A stretch of 36,779 nucleotides of DNA from Pezizomycotina sp. ARF18 (taxonomy: Eukaryota > Ascomycota). The DNA lies in NCBI GenBank assembly GCA_002224055.1, contig AZLU01000120.1, positions 1 to 36,779 on the forward strand, written 5' to 3'. The position numbers were made by a program, and so were the translations under genes. Below are positions 1-12,092 of this stretch, in pieces; position 1 is the stretch's first letter, and each line of letters opens with the position of its first letter. The notes under the pieces were generated by a model, which was not told the origin of the DNA, ran no database searches, and saw only the letters and a program-made list of their open reading frames with translations.

Positions 1-796
1 CCCTCTGCATTTGAACATCAAACCCAAGTTCTACTGCAAGCGGATTTGGATCTCTGGGTGGAGGAACTACCACGTCGATATTCAACTCAAGTCCCTTTGG
101 AACTGCCGCACTAGGATCCAAAAATATATTCGCATCGTCGGCTCCGAAGCCTCTAGCACCTGTACCCGTTGTTCCTCTTGGAGCTGCGCCTCCTAAGGCT
201 TTTGGAGCAGCTGACTCTGATGATGAAGATTCCGATGATGAAAACGATGACGAGAAGGAGAAGGAGAAGGAACCCGAGCAGCCAACTTATCGCGAAGATG
301 GCACCAAAGGTAAAATCCAACTTTGTACACATTTCTTTGTGTTCGGAAGCTAATAAAATGGGTTATCTAGTTGTCGCTGGAGAGGAAAACGAGGACGTCC
401 TCAAGCAGGCTCGGGTAAAGATGTATCAAATGGAGGGCAAGAGCTGGAAGAAAGAGGAACCGGAACCTTGAAACTTCTTGTTGAAAAGGAGCAAGATGAA
501 GAGAGTGGAGAGGCCGCGGCAGCGGATGATGCTCAAGGCGAGGTACGATATCTCGACTCAAATGAAGAAGAAATATGTATAGGCTGACATATTTTTTGTC
601 CTTACAGCATCATAAACATCAAAAGGCTCGTATTGTCATGCGGCAAGAGGGAGTTGAAAGGTTTTGCTCAACTCCCGAGTTTTTACTGGAATGCTTGGTG
701 AAGAGCCGAAGGACCAATGCTCAAGATCATGACTGTCGACGAGGGCGGAAAATACTCTGGCGTTGCTTAAGGTATGCTATACCAGCTCGAATTTGA
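1..796 (+). CDS. Ran-binding-domain protein (Nup2/Nup50/Yrb2-like), 5' partial
   Basis: Probably a nucleoporin-like or nuclear-transport cofactor that binds Ran-GTP. The first exon enters from the left edge and reads as an FG-containing spacer (SAFG, SGFGSL, SPFGT, KAFGA), followed by an acidic run (DSDDEDSDDEND). An intron at 310-370 (gtaaaa...ctag) and another starting near 544 and ending in ttacag before about 608 separate the RanBD: GEENEDVLKQARVKMYQ, then KSWKERGTGTLKLL, then ARIVMRQEGVERLLLN and VFTGML, all typical RanBD blocks. The frame breaks at about 13 (G), 450 (G), 662-665 (T), 714 (C) and 767 (T); each is repaired by one base in a homopolymer. The 3' end is uncertain: after the repaired VALR the frame stops at 796, but a further intron starting with gtatgc near 772 is possible. 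Which of Nup2, Nup50 or Yrb2 it corresponds to cannot be decided here. Confidence 0.8.
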
Positions 797-2447
797 GGTT
801 CAACTTCTTTTTACTTTAACCGCCAATCTTTCATCAAAGTTGTTTATTCGAAGCTAATATGAAATGACTTGTTTATAAGTTTATCAACGTCAACTTTTCC
901 AAGGAAATATATCAATACTCAAGGGCCTAATAACCGAAGCCTCCTAAGCCTCTCGAGTATTCTTCACTAACCCTCTTTCCTTTCCTCTTTTAGCATGATA
1001 TGGATATCAAACTCTCCGTGTTCCTTACACATATATTTACGTCGGAACGTACTCCGCACTAATAAATACAGGTGTTCGTGGTTGTTTCTTTCTCTCTTTT
1101 CTATCTTCTTCCTTGTTATTTTCCCCTTACGTCTCTGTTTTTCAATCTTGGGTTTCGTCATGCATGCTCTTACAAGTCCATCCCTTATGTTCTCTTTGTT
1201 TTTTTTTTAAATGCAGTGTGATTTCAGTGCGGTCTCGTCTTTGTCACTTCACGTCTCGTTTCATAAACTCATCGTGTTTACCACTGCATTCTTTTTCGTT
1301 TTTTACTCCTTTGAAACAATAATGGTACTCGGAGCCAGTATCCATGTCACGAAAAAAAAATGGTAATTCTAGTAGTATTATTATATGCGAAACTTTCTAT
1401 GGATGTCCACTTTTTCTTTCTTTTTTTTCTTTCTTTTTTTTTCTTTTCTTTTTTTTTCTTTTCTCTTTTTTTTTTTTTTTCTTTCAATTTCCGATATAAT
1501 AGCCTGCCTTTAGTCTAGTCGTCCTAATTCTCATAAAAACAAAGACCAGAACACATACACACATTTGAAATTGACCTTGGTCTGTATTTCTCGTCTAGTT
1601 GAGAACAGCTGCAGCCTAAGGCGTTTCTCCTCTCCGCGGCAGTCCATTGATGCCTCCCTCCTTATATATTAGTTTTGAAAGCTTCTCATCATGCATCACC
1701 ACGATCTACTTAAAACTCTTTTTGCGGAGTGATAAGAACAGTTGTTTTTAGATGGGATGGAAACGCCGACGAACGTACTATAGTCACTCGCTCTTTTTAC
1801 TATTATAGTGATACCGAGTAGTAGAAACTGATTTTCATTTCTCAAATCGTACTGCTAGGGGCTATCTTCTAGGAATTGGGAAATGCGGTAATACTGTTAT
1901 TATTAATTTTCTGAATCTAACTAAGTCTGCGTGCATGTCTTAGTCTCGATCCGCTTCTCTTTATTCACCGAAGCCAAAGGTTCTACACAGTGCTTTAATA
2001 AAAATTGAAAGCATTGCTGGCAAACTCTTCAAATTATAGAATAGAGTCTACATATCCTCTATGTGTATATAATCAACTACGCGCTATTTGAAGAAAAAAT
2101 AAGAGAACTCGAAACATATGTGTAATAAACGTAGAACTAGCTATGGCGCCAGCCACGTATTGCAAAATCTCCTTTTGATATTGGGATCGAGTTTTGGGAG
2201 TACGAACAATCTCGGATTGTAGTTCTACTTCCCTATTTTCATTATTTCATACACATTTTCCGGCGAGAATCATAAGATAGAAATCGGAAATTCAACGGTC
2301 GAGTGGGAAAGAGTCATGCTACGATGTTCTGATACAAGTAGTAATAATTGATATAGAAATAATTATATCGCTTGATGCTTTAGGTAGTAGCAATACATTA
2401 AAAAGGGTATCCATCTAGGGATTCTATTCGAAGGATCCCTGATCGCA
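797..2447. other. Intergenic, between convergent RanBD gene and SMC2
   Basis: AT-rich 3'-to-3' gap of about 1.6 kb. It holds a 76-nt uninterrupted pyrimidine tract (1410-1485) and no open frame with recognisable protein similarity. The start may still contain the last exon of the RanBD gene. No RNA gene or repeat family was recognised. Confidence 0.6.
1410..1485. repeat. 76-nt polypyrimidine tract
   Basis: Uninterrupted run of T and C, mostly T blocks separated by single C residues, in the gap between two convergent genes. Low-complexity sequence; function unknown. Confidence 0.9.
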
Positions 2448-5400
2448 TCACTTCCTCTTCGCCCCAGTATCTGTTCCCTTTTCCTGTATGACGACACTTG
2501 TACCATCTTGGAACCGTGTGCCTGAATAGCGATAGTTAGATAGAGTAGCCATACATTATAAATATGATTGTCTAGCTGCTTCATAACGGGAAGCTTACGG
2601 AATATGCAGTTGGCATTTTGGAACATGCCGTCCTTCAAGCTCACGACGATAAACTGAGCTCCCTTGAACGCGTTTTGATCAACCGTCCGATATTCTGAGT
2701 ATGCGACAGATCGAGGCGGCATCGACCTCGTCGAGGATGTACATGGGCGCCGGCCGGTTTGAAGTAGTGTGCAAGAATGAGAGATAATGCGATAAGAGAC
2801 CTGTTATAGAGATTTATACCAGATTAGCGAGTGGTTTCCACGGCCAATGTGCACCCAAAAAGATTATCAACCTACCGCTGACCACCACTCAGTTCTGTTA
2901 AGCTCTGCTTCCATACTTTACCCAACGATACCTTCACTTCAAGACCTTCGTAAATCTTTCCCTTCCGGAGGTTCAAGCTTGGCAAACTTCCCGGAAGAAG
3001 CTCTGAGAATATCTGACGAAATCGACGGTAACTTTCTCCCAAGTACGTCTCAACGCGTCACGCTTGTACTCATCCAAGCTCTCGATCGTCTTCGTGATTT
3101 TCTCCTTATCTCGTATGACGGTATTCAACATCTTTTTGAGGGTAGCTTCCTTCTTCTCGACGCTGTCTATCATGTTCATGACCTTCGGGTTGATCTTCTT
3201 TTTCATGCCCTGGAACCTCTCGGTTATGTTTTTCAGAGAGGCTTTGCATTCGCCATGTTCTGGCTCTTGAAATCGTACGCGGTACCTTGCCTGCCAAGAT
3301 TCTCCCTTTCGTCCTCGATCCACTCATGTTCTCTTTCCAATTGGTGGAGGATCTGGGATGCCATTTGCTGCTCCTTTCCGAACTTCTCCATCTCGTGCCC
3401 TAGTTTCTGGAGCTCCAATGCTTCTTCCGTGATCCTTTGGTGCTTCTGTCGGCTCGCTTCTTCGAGGGACTGAAGCTCATCGTCAAAGCCGCTCAGTTTA
3501 GTTCGCTCCTCTTGTAATCTGACTAGCGCCGCGTCGTGCGCTTCCTATAATTACATTGTTAGCGGTTATATCAACAGAGACAGATCATAAGCTCCAGAGA
3601 TAATGGAAAGGCGATTACTAACCTTGACATCAGAGATCTCTTTTGAAGATCTGCAATTTCTTGCTCTTGGGCTTCTATCGTCGCCTTCACGTCGTTCAAT
3701 TGCTCTTTCAGCAGCCGCAAGTCGGCTCCAGCTTGTTCTACACTGGAAAGTTAGCATTAATTAATATATTTGGTACGATCTATGTGCAATCGTACCCATT
3801 TCAAGTTGTACAGTCTGGAAGTCTCGTTGCAAAGCCTTCATGGCATTAAGCTTCTGGTTCGCAGCTTCCTTGAGCTTCTCAACAGTGGCCTAATTTTATT
3901 GATGCATATATTAGCCAGTCTACACGAGACATTTCAGATATATTAGAGAATTTTATTTCAATAAACTTACTTGTAGTTCTGCCAGTTTGCTGCCTTTGTT
4001 CTTCTCGAAGTCTTTCATGTCTCGTTCGATCTGTTTGATGTCCTTTTCAGCTTGAGTTTGTCTCGCCTTCGCTTCCGCAATACTGGCAGTAAGTTCTTCC
4101 ACGTGTCTTCGCATTTCGTCCAATGATTCGATGATCTAAGAAAAGAAAAAGTACGTTAGGACCAAAGCATGATACGTAAATGAAAGTAGCAATGATGATA
4201 TCACATTTGAAGAAGAATTACTCTTGATTTGCTCCTCGGTAAGCTTAATTTCGTGCTCTTTCAGATCGAGAGCCTGTTTTAGCTTCCTAGCTTGCTCCAG
4301 CTTCTTTTCTCCCTCTCCATTCTCGAGTCCAGTTCCTGAAGAGACTGGACCTCGTGGCAAGCTCGCGGTTGATTTCGTTAAGCTTTTGCAATATGAGGAG
4401 CACCCCACTTGAACTCGGCGCGCTGCCACAGAAAGAGTGCCGGAGGGATCGTAAACATCCCCTTCGAGAGTAACGCTAACCATCCTAACGGCAGGGTCGA
4501 ACGTTACTCTCTTCGCAGTATCGGCATCTGTGCAGATCAGCGTCGACCCGAAAACGTACTCCATAGCCCGAGCAACATCTTCCTCATAGCCGATCAGTGA
4601 CAGTGCCAGATCGACTTTGCCAGGAGATATACTTTGAGCAGTTGCAACTTTCTGTGCCACATTTCGCGAGGTTAGATGGTGTTCAAATCCTTGGAATCTC
4701 AAAAAAAAAAAAAAAAAAAAAAAAAAAACATAACATATGGGGCGAAAAAGGCGCGATATAGGGACTAATTACCTCCGCCGAAGCTCTCAAAGCATTTATT
4801 TTATTCAGAGGGATAATCGTGACACGTTTTTTCAGCTTCCCCCGCTCTAGAAGTTGGGCACCTGTCACCTCCGAATCGACGACGACATTGTAGAGTCTTC
4901 CCCCAGCGCATATTTCTAGGGCGGTGCCGGCGTTCGAGTTGTCGCTTCCGACATTGAACAGCTGTGCGACTAACCCTTTTACTTTCGAACGGTCAAAGTT
5001 TGGGGCAGGATCCGAATATGTGAAATCAATATTCGCTACCTTCCGCTTTAGCGTTTCGGCGCTCTCTTTCAGCTCCCTGATCTTCCTTTGGCTAGCTGTC
5101 TGCTGAGCTTTCATCTTCTCTTCTATGCCATCCTCGAAGCCAAGTTTATTCAGCTCTGCTTGGATCTTATTACTCTGAGATTTTAGGCCATCTAGATCCT
5201 TAAACAGAGCTGCGTTTTGTTCTTTCGCTTTCTTCGCACGAGGTTCGTCTTCCTTTATTCTTTTCTGCAAATGCGCGATCTTTAGCTTAGCCTGCTCCTG
5301 TTCGGTCGACGCAGCGCTGCTACGATTTCGAGCATCTATTAAATAAGCGGTTAATTAATCCAACTCATTCACGAGTAAAAAGCCGTCCGCTCAGAGCAGC

Positions 5401-7139
5401 GCCGACGACAAATGAAGATGCAGATATACCTTGCAGCTGGCTCTGGTATCCAGACTCTTGCCCTTCTCTGGAAGTAATTCCCGTCAACAGAGTTTGCAAA
5501 AGCTCGTCTCTCTTTTCAGCTTCCGCCGAGGACGCGTCCAGGTCGACTTTTGCCGCCTCGTGTTCTTGTTTGAGCACGTTGAAGGCTTCGGCCTTCTCCT
5601 TTAGGAGAGCTCTCATCTCCTCCACGTTCTCAAGGCTGGCCTTATGCTTCGCCTGCTCTTCTGAAAGACTGGTCGTCTTGAGGTCTAGTACCGTGGCGAG
5701 ACGGACACTCTCGTGAGATTTCGACTTGACTTCTTCTTCCAGAGCTTGAAATGCGCCACCTTTGCGGAGTTCCTTGTCCCTTTGAGCTTTTACCCGGTTC
5801 ATGTCTTCTTCCAAGTTGGCTATCTCGCCTTCATCCGCTTTGCGCCTTCTTCGATATCCGTCTGTCTCTTTCTCTTCGCATCTAAGTCTGCAGCGGAACG
5901 ACCGAGTTTTTCCTACAATGAGCATTATATTAGCGCACCTGAAGACGAAGATCTGCTCTGAAACACCATCATTCCCACTTTTCATCTCGAACTTACCTTA
6001 CTCTTGACGTAATCATGTGCAACCACCAGTCTTGTAAGCCTCTCTAGGTCGGATTGCGTCTGCTGAAAGTCCAGGAACGTCCGCTTCTCCGTCCGCAGCT
6101 TCTCCAGCTTCGGCTCAATCTCATCCCGGAGCAGGTCGTTTATCTCCTCAACCTTCTTATCCTTCTTCGCCATGGTTTTGAGCGCTTTGTCCCTCCTATC
6201 CTCGAACATCCTCGTGCCGGCGGCCTCTTCGATCAACGCGAGTGTCTCCGCCGGCTTCATGTTGAGAACTTTCGTTATGCGGCCTTGCATAATCAGGAAA
6301 TTGGGGTTGTTGATGTTCAGCTGTACGGACTGGAAGAGATTCTGGACCGTTTGCTGCTGTGCACGGTGTCCGTTGACCAGGTACTTGCTCGTGCCTCCTA
6401 GGACGATCTTATAATCAAAAAGGCTCCTCTGTTAGTGTTTGAAGCTTCCTTGCGTTCGTTTCCAAGTATGAAGGTATCTTTGTAGTTGTATTACCTGGCG
6501 CGTAACGCTGATCTGTGCATACTCCTCAAACCCGATCGGACTCCTCTTCTTATCGCTGTTATCGAACACGATCGTGACGCTCGCCTTCGTGACGCCAGCT
6601 TGGCCGCGTTTGTAAATGAGATCCTTTTTGAAACGGGCAAATTAGCTTACAAAAAGCATACACGTCAAAGCGAGTTGCCTGTTACTCACCTGAAGATTTT
6701 GCGCCCGCACGGTGCTCATCTGCGTGATACCGAGGACGAAACATATCGAATCGAGAATGTTTGATTTCCCACTGCCGTTTAAGCCTGTAATCGCGTTGAA
6801 GCTCTCGTCCCTATCAATTGATTTTTTAAAGGAAAAAAAGTTAGGTTGATGCCACGCCCTAGAATTCACGGTCCTGCTTGTGAGGAATAACAGCGCGACG
6901 TGGAGTGGTTTTCGCTAAGTTCGTACCATCCTGAGATCACCGTCCGGACGGCATAGGATTTGAAGCCCTAACAAATTCACGAAAGCAAGTGAGCTTAGGA
7001 ATCAAAGCAAATAAACTTATAATATATATATACATAGTAGCGAACAGGTATTTCTCGTCAAGATAGAAAATTTTTTTATTTTATTTTATTTTATAATTCG
7101 GGTATAACGTACGTCTATAATGATTTCGACTACCCTCAT
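2448..7139 (-). CDS. SMC2: Condensin subunit SMC2, 14 exons
   Basis: Structural-maintenance-of-chromosomes ATPase that pairs with SMC4 in condensin to compact chromosomes in the nucleus. Exons (complement): 7113-7139, 6927-6967, 6690-6810, 6495-6623, 5997-6407, 5430-5912, 4773-5335, 4205-4651, 3971-4135, 3796-3889, 3623-3737, 2876-3544, 2599-2800, 2448-2521. The start MRVVEIIID matches the family N-terminus. Exon 3 carries Walker A (GLNGSGKS). Exons 5-6 give the first coiled coil. Exons 7-8 hold the hinge, ending near [14 protein letters not shown]. Exons 9-12 give the returning coil. Exon 12 ends in the ABC signature LSGGQR and exon 13 has Walker B ([11 protein letters not shown]). The tail TDTGAKRK stops at 2448. 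Exons 6, 8, 11, 12 and 13 need about 14 single-base restorations; phases then close to give about 1184 aa, the normal family length. Exons 1-5, 7, 9, 10 and 14 read cleanly. Confidence 0.97.
4701..4728. repeat. A28 tract inside SMC2 intron 7
   Basis: Run of 28 A on the + strand, so poly(T) on the SMC2 transcript strand, between the donor after residue block RASAE and the acceptor gtggcacag that resumes at KVATAQ. It lies about 50 nt upstream of the acceptor, longer and further upstream than a usual polypyrimidine tract. Confidence 0.9.
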
Positions 7140-7417
7140 AGCTCCAGAGCCCTCCCGCATATATCGCGAGCACAAAATTCTCCCAGAACGACAACAGAAC
7201 AATAATGGAAGCTTCGCGTCCTTCTTTCAAGTTTCTAACAGATAGCTATTCAAGAATACCGGCCAACGACTGAGCTGAGAATAAACTGTTCCGTTGAGGG
7301 TATATATTGCGGTCGTTAAAAGGTAAGTAGAATGGGGTGGCGTGAGGGTTTTCTTTCGTTGGGTCGTCCTTTGGTGTTGTTTACTCCAGAACCAGAGCTC
7401 ATGGGTTGCCTTCTGCT

Positions 7418-7476
7418 TTATTATTTTTATTTATTTATTTTTGCATTTGCTTTTTATTTATTTATTTATTTATTTG
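7418..7476. repeat. TTTA-type simple repeat
   Basis: Imperfect tandem TTTA/TTAT units upstream of SMC2. Low-complexity microsatellite with no sign of coding. Confidence 0.75.
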
Positions 7477-8019
7477 TTGTTGTTGTGTTATATTGTTGCC
7501 ACCCCCATGTCAGTGAAGCTTAGCGAACAACGAATAATATAAATTTCCACAAATCAGCAGTAGTAACTACCCCCAGCTCGCTCACAGAGGTGTAAATAGC
7601 AGGAGAAGGAAGATAGCTGATAATTGCGGGAATACTAGTTCCATTAAAAGAGAGCCATTAGATTGATACTTGAGGAAACAATTATATGAATTTTTAAAGA
7701 TAGCTAGCTATACCTACATTAACTTTATATGAAGGTAAACAGATGATACGATATTCGTTTGCGATCATCTTGTTAATTGGGGCTGCCAGACATTCTCGAA
7801 AAAGAGCTAAGTAGACCCCTAGGTGGAACTATCAGAAATATTTCACTGCTCATCGTCTCTCATACAATTTTTTCTACGAACGGTGAGGATTTGGGGGCGT
7901 ACGTTCGTCATTAGCGGACTTATTAAATTGTATTAAATAGTGGCATTTTCAAACTATCGCTGGGGCATAAACAAAATAAGGAAGGGGGTCCGTGAACTTC
8001 ATATATTTTTGGTCATATA

Positions 8020-8023
<4 letters not shown>

Positions 8024-8053
<30 letters not shown>
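8024..8053. repeat. A30 homopolymer
   Basis: Uninterrupted 30-A run in the SMC2-GDI gap. A T23 run follows at 8170-8192, so the two could pair as a loose hairpin about 115 nt apart. Confidence 0.9.
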
Positions 8054-8056
<3 letters not shown>

Positions 8057-8169
8057 CCAACGTTAACTACAACCGCGGTCTGTCCATAACCAGATCACTC
8101 ACGTTTATACATACTTTTTTAAAACATCGTGGGGATCATAAGACAAAACTTGTAGAAATAGAAACACAC

Positions 8170-8192
8170 TTTTTTTTTTTTTTTTTTTTTTT
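8170..8192. repeat. T23 homopolymer
   Basis: Uninterrupted T run about 70 nt beyond the GDI stop codon, in its 3' flank. Confidence 0.9.
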
Positions 8193-8258
8193 GTTTCATT
8201 CCGTTCTCATTTCTCGTCTCACATTCTATTTCCTTTTTCGCGCGCGGACATGATCGCA

Positions 8259-10893
8259 TCACTGGCGATATTCTACCGAGGGCTGCTCTTTGGGAGCGAT
8301 GGCCTCAATATCCAAGTCTTTCCCTTCTATGCGCTTGTACAAGTCCTTGACGTCGTCTGTGATTGATAAGTTTTGTTAGAATAACCTTGAAACGAACCAA
8401 GAAGCAGAAGAGAAGGGGGGTGTGGGGGGTATGTTTAGAAAGACAGGGAGGAAACTCAGAGAGAAATAAATGTTGAAAGGAGCTTATTGAGGTATATTCA
8501 AACTCTTTTTTGGGTAGCTTTACCTGTGCAAGTCTCAAAATGGCTAGTAGCATCAAAGCTCTTCGAGATGAAGACCCTGTCGGAAGCGTCGTCCGCTTGC
8601 TCATAGAGAACTGTCGGCTTGCCCATAAACCTAATATTAAATTTTAAATCAGCTTATGCTTTCTTCATTTCGTAGTACGGGTAAAAGGGACTTGAATGCG
8701 TAGAGTTCGGAGTATTCCAAGCTCATCGCACACTGATTGTTGCGACTTACTTCTCTTCGATGGGTTCAAGAAGCTCGAATGCAGGTTTAAGCTCATGCTG
8801 AGGATTGTCCGTTTCTACGATGGTAGATACGATGGCTAAGTAATAACCCTTGGGGCAGACATTATGCGCGGAAGAAACGACGGCAACATAGATATCTAGA
8901 ATGACGTATTAGTAAAAAATCGCGCAAGATTATTTCAATTTTATAGAAAAGGAACCTTACCGTGCTTCCTGTTAACTTGACTTTGTGGAATGATGATCTG
9001 TGCGCTATCGGCATTGTCGGTGTTGCTGATAGGGTGGTTGAGGACGCAGATCGCGCGAATCACCTTTTTACCGGTCTGCCTCTTCTTCTTTCCTTCGCCG
9101 ACGTACGAAGGGTCGGCAATGACCAACTTCGTGGGCACGACAAGTTCTACCATTTCGCCATCTTGCTTCGGGTTTTCAAACTTGATCTTGACCCCCTTAA
9201 CCTTGCCGCTGTCATCGTATTCGAATCCTTGACCTCAGTATCAAGCATGTATGTGCCTCCGTGTACCGCGGAAAGACGGGTGAAGCCGCTTGGTAGTTCG
9301 CCCAAACCATAGAGAGGGTAGATGTAAGGTGATTTGCCGTAAAGAGCAACCGAATGGGCGTACAAGATGATTCGCTCGAAGGTCTCCTTGGCCGGCTTCG
9401 TGAGGTAGTCGTCGTCAAGGTAAAGAGCCATAGAATGGCCGACGAAATCACGCGTCGCTGGCTCGAGACCGAACTTGTCATAGACGCTGGTCATTGTATC
9501 CTTCTCAAGATTCATACCTATAGATCAACGGGACAGAAAAATAGCAATAAAGATTCATTAGTGGGTTGGTCTAATAAAGAGAAACAGAAGCGAGGAGGCT
9601 AAAACAAAAGAGTAGATAGAAGACAAGAAGAGTGGGTAAGCTAGATGAATGAATATATTGTACCTTGGTGTAAGGGTCCATTTTTAGGTTGGTATGCTTG
9701 GACAGACTCGAGGAACTTCTTCAGTCGTCCTTCTCCATCAACCCAACAAGGGATGATGTTGCTGCTTCCATAGCGGTAGCAGGGACCTTATGGATTTTGG
9801 CGCCGCCGGTTCCAAGGAAGCCGCCTCCCGCGCCGCGGAAAACATAGCTACCGGCTATCTGTTGAAATTGCACATTGTCTTGAACCTATTCAAAGAAAGC
9901 AGGCGCGCAAAAAGAATTGGTCAATTTCGGTTTTCAAATCTTTGTGATCGCAAATGCTAGCATTTAAAAAGGGGAAAGAAAGAGGGCAGGCCGGGGTCTC
10001 CTACTTGCTTGAGCTTGCGAAGGATATTTGCGAGCTCGCCGCCAGCCATGAGGAACTTTGGAATCAAATCGACATTCCAATCCCTATCCTTTCCGAAGCT
10101 TTCCTTGGCTTGGACGCCCTGCAGAAACGTCTCGTAAAGCTTTAAATTTTGATAGTGTTAGCTCATGACTGAGAGATAGCATAGAGAGAAGATTGAGTGA
10201 GTTGCAACGGGATGCTGAAGGTAATTGCGCTTACCTGACTGATCTTCACACTTGCTCCCTCACTGTATACTCATTAAAATGAAAGGTAGCAAGAAAAGCG
10301 GCCAGATAGATATCAGACGTTAGACAGATGACATCGAGGGACAATTGAGCATCGATAGCGAAAGCCTCGAAATAAAGGCAGAGAAACAATATAAATAATA
10401 CTTACCCTCCATAGTACTTGTTCCTGTCAAGGTGGAGCACCTTCTTTCCCTGCACGCTGTATATTCTGTTTTTCGAAAAAGAGAGAAAAAAAAGGAATTG
10501 TTAGAGGAGTTGATTCTATGGGGCTTGAACGGTGGTAATTGTCTGGGGCATCTCTCGCATGGACTCTAGATGAAGAGGCTCAAAAAACTAAAACAACCGT
10601 CGTCCAATGAGAGAAGCGATATCACTGAGACGCATGATATTACGGCAAAAAGGATAATTACCCAGATAGAATACACTCGGTGAGGCCTATGCAGAAATAA
10701 ACGCGTATCGTTAGATAAGATATGCTACGATCATTTTATTTCCTTCTCCTCCCCCACTTCCGCTTTCCCGTCCTTCGTTGCGAGACACATCAAGGGAAAG
10801 GGAGAGGGTTATCGGACTACTTACCAGTGCCCATAACAACGGCGTCAAAGCCCTTCTCGAGGAGCTTGATGGATCCTGTTCGTCGTCGGCCAT
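8259..10893 (-). CDS. GDI1: Rab GDP-dissociation inhibitor, 10 exons
   Basis: Extracts prenylated GDP-bound Rab GTPases from membranes and recycles them through the cytosol. Exons (complement): 10825-10893, 10662-10686, 10406-10465, 10235-10262, 10005-10139, 9664-9885, 8961-9517, 8751-8895, 8524-8630, 8259-8356. Family blocks in order: MGTGLTEC near residue 20, [94 protein letters not shown]. Three single-base restorations (about 10871, 9729, 9227) give roughly 482 aa, slightly longer than usual. Oddities: exons of only 25 and 28 nt; the normally conserved stretch around HTDV is replaced by [14 protein letters not shown] across the exon 5/6 junction; a glycine-rich [11 protein letters not shown] insert follows SYVF. 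Rab escort protein is less likely because the length and these blocks fit GDI. Confidence 0.95.
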
Positions 10894-12092
10894 TGTTGCT
10901 TAAATTTTGAAGATACTGATAGCTACGAAGAATTCTGGATCAACTCTCTTTTAGTAATTGATTATACGCTATAGATTGTCTTTTAATTGAAAGGATATAG
11001 ATTATACTTTTGGACTAGAGGAGAGGAGAGGAGAGGGAGAAAAGACACGGAGGATGCTTCAGGGGGGACAAGGTTAGGAAGAATGAGGAGAAAGTAAAGA
11101 GGTGGGAAGTCGATTTAATAAATACTTCTACCTAAGTAGTGAAATAAAACAACAACACCAGTAATAGTAAAAAGCACCAAAAGAAACAAGAACAAGAGCG
11201 GAGATAAGTATGTACGCCGACAACTAAACAGGCCTTAACTAATACTACCTACCGGTAGCGATAAATAATCAATTGCAATGAGAAAAAAGCAATGAGCTTA
11301 AAAGTAACTGGCAAAAAAAATTAACAGCTCACCTTTTTTTACTTAACTGTATGCTATTTTGAGGGAGAAGGTCGTAGCGTTATCAAAGCAGAAAAATAGG
11401 GAGAACTGGAAGGGAGGAGGAGGTGGAGGTGTCCAGTCGAGTTGAGTTGGTTTTCAAATTGCACTAAGCTAAAATTGAAGAGGTGCTAAGTAGCTACAGC
11501 TAAGCTAAGCTAAGAGGAGCTACTTTCACGAAATGCGCGCGGGGTAAAGCAAAAAAGAAAAAGAAAGAGGACAACAGATAAAAACCGACTTTTAGCTTCC
11601 CCGTGACTGAGATATTCGCACAACACTTGAAGGCATTGATAAAATCACGCATCCGTCTGTCTGATATAACCTTTAAGTAAATATATAATTATACAGCAGT
11701 CTTGTAAGGGGAAAATATCCGCCTAGGAGTTTGGATCTGTGCGAGGTTCTAGGATGGCCCCCAATGGTTTTCTATAATTATTTTGTACAGTACCTATATT
11801 ACATGTTTTATGTATTGCTGTTAGGAAGATAGAAAAGTAAAGTGATGCTCGGTAGAGTATGGTTTGATATAGCCCATTCCACTGACTCCTAAGGAAACAA
11901 AAATCTATTTACGTGTGTAAATATAGATAAAAGAAGTAATACAATTGAAGAACATCGTAATAAAATGGAGTTGTAGGGAATGACTGTGCAGAGATGAAGT
12001 ACCGCACCTCGTTTATTATTGAAAACGTACGGCGCGCTACGGCGATTGTACAAATCGCATAGTCTAAAGGGAGTAGTGACGAAAATTGTCGC
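10894..12092. other. GDI upstream region and MRPL47 3' flank
   Basis: About 1.2 kb of AT-rich sequence between two minus-strand genes, with purine-rich stretches and no recognised gene. It should contain the GDI promoter and 5' UTR. No long homopolymer, repeat family or RNA gene was seen. Confidence 0.55.

Larger units (their letters stand above)
7140..8258. other. SMC2 upstream region and GDI 3' flank
   Basis: About 1.1 kb between two minus-strand genes, so it should contain the SMC2 promoter and 5' UTR and the GDI 3' UTR. It contains a TTTA-type simple repeat (about 7418-7476), an A30 run (8024-8053) and a T23 run (8170-8192). No gene recognised. Confidence 0.6.

Noticed and set aside
2847-3473. 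208-codon plus-strand open frame
   Set aside because: Antisense shadow of SMC2 exon 12; the minus strand carries the coiled coil and the LSGGQR signature here.
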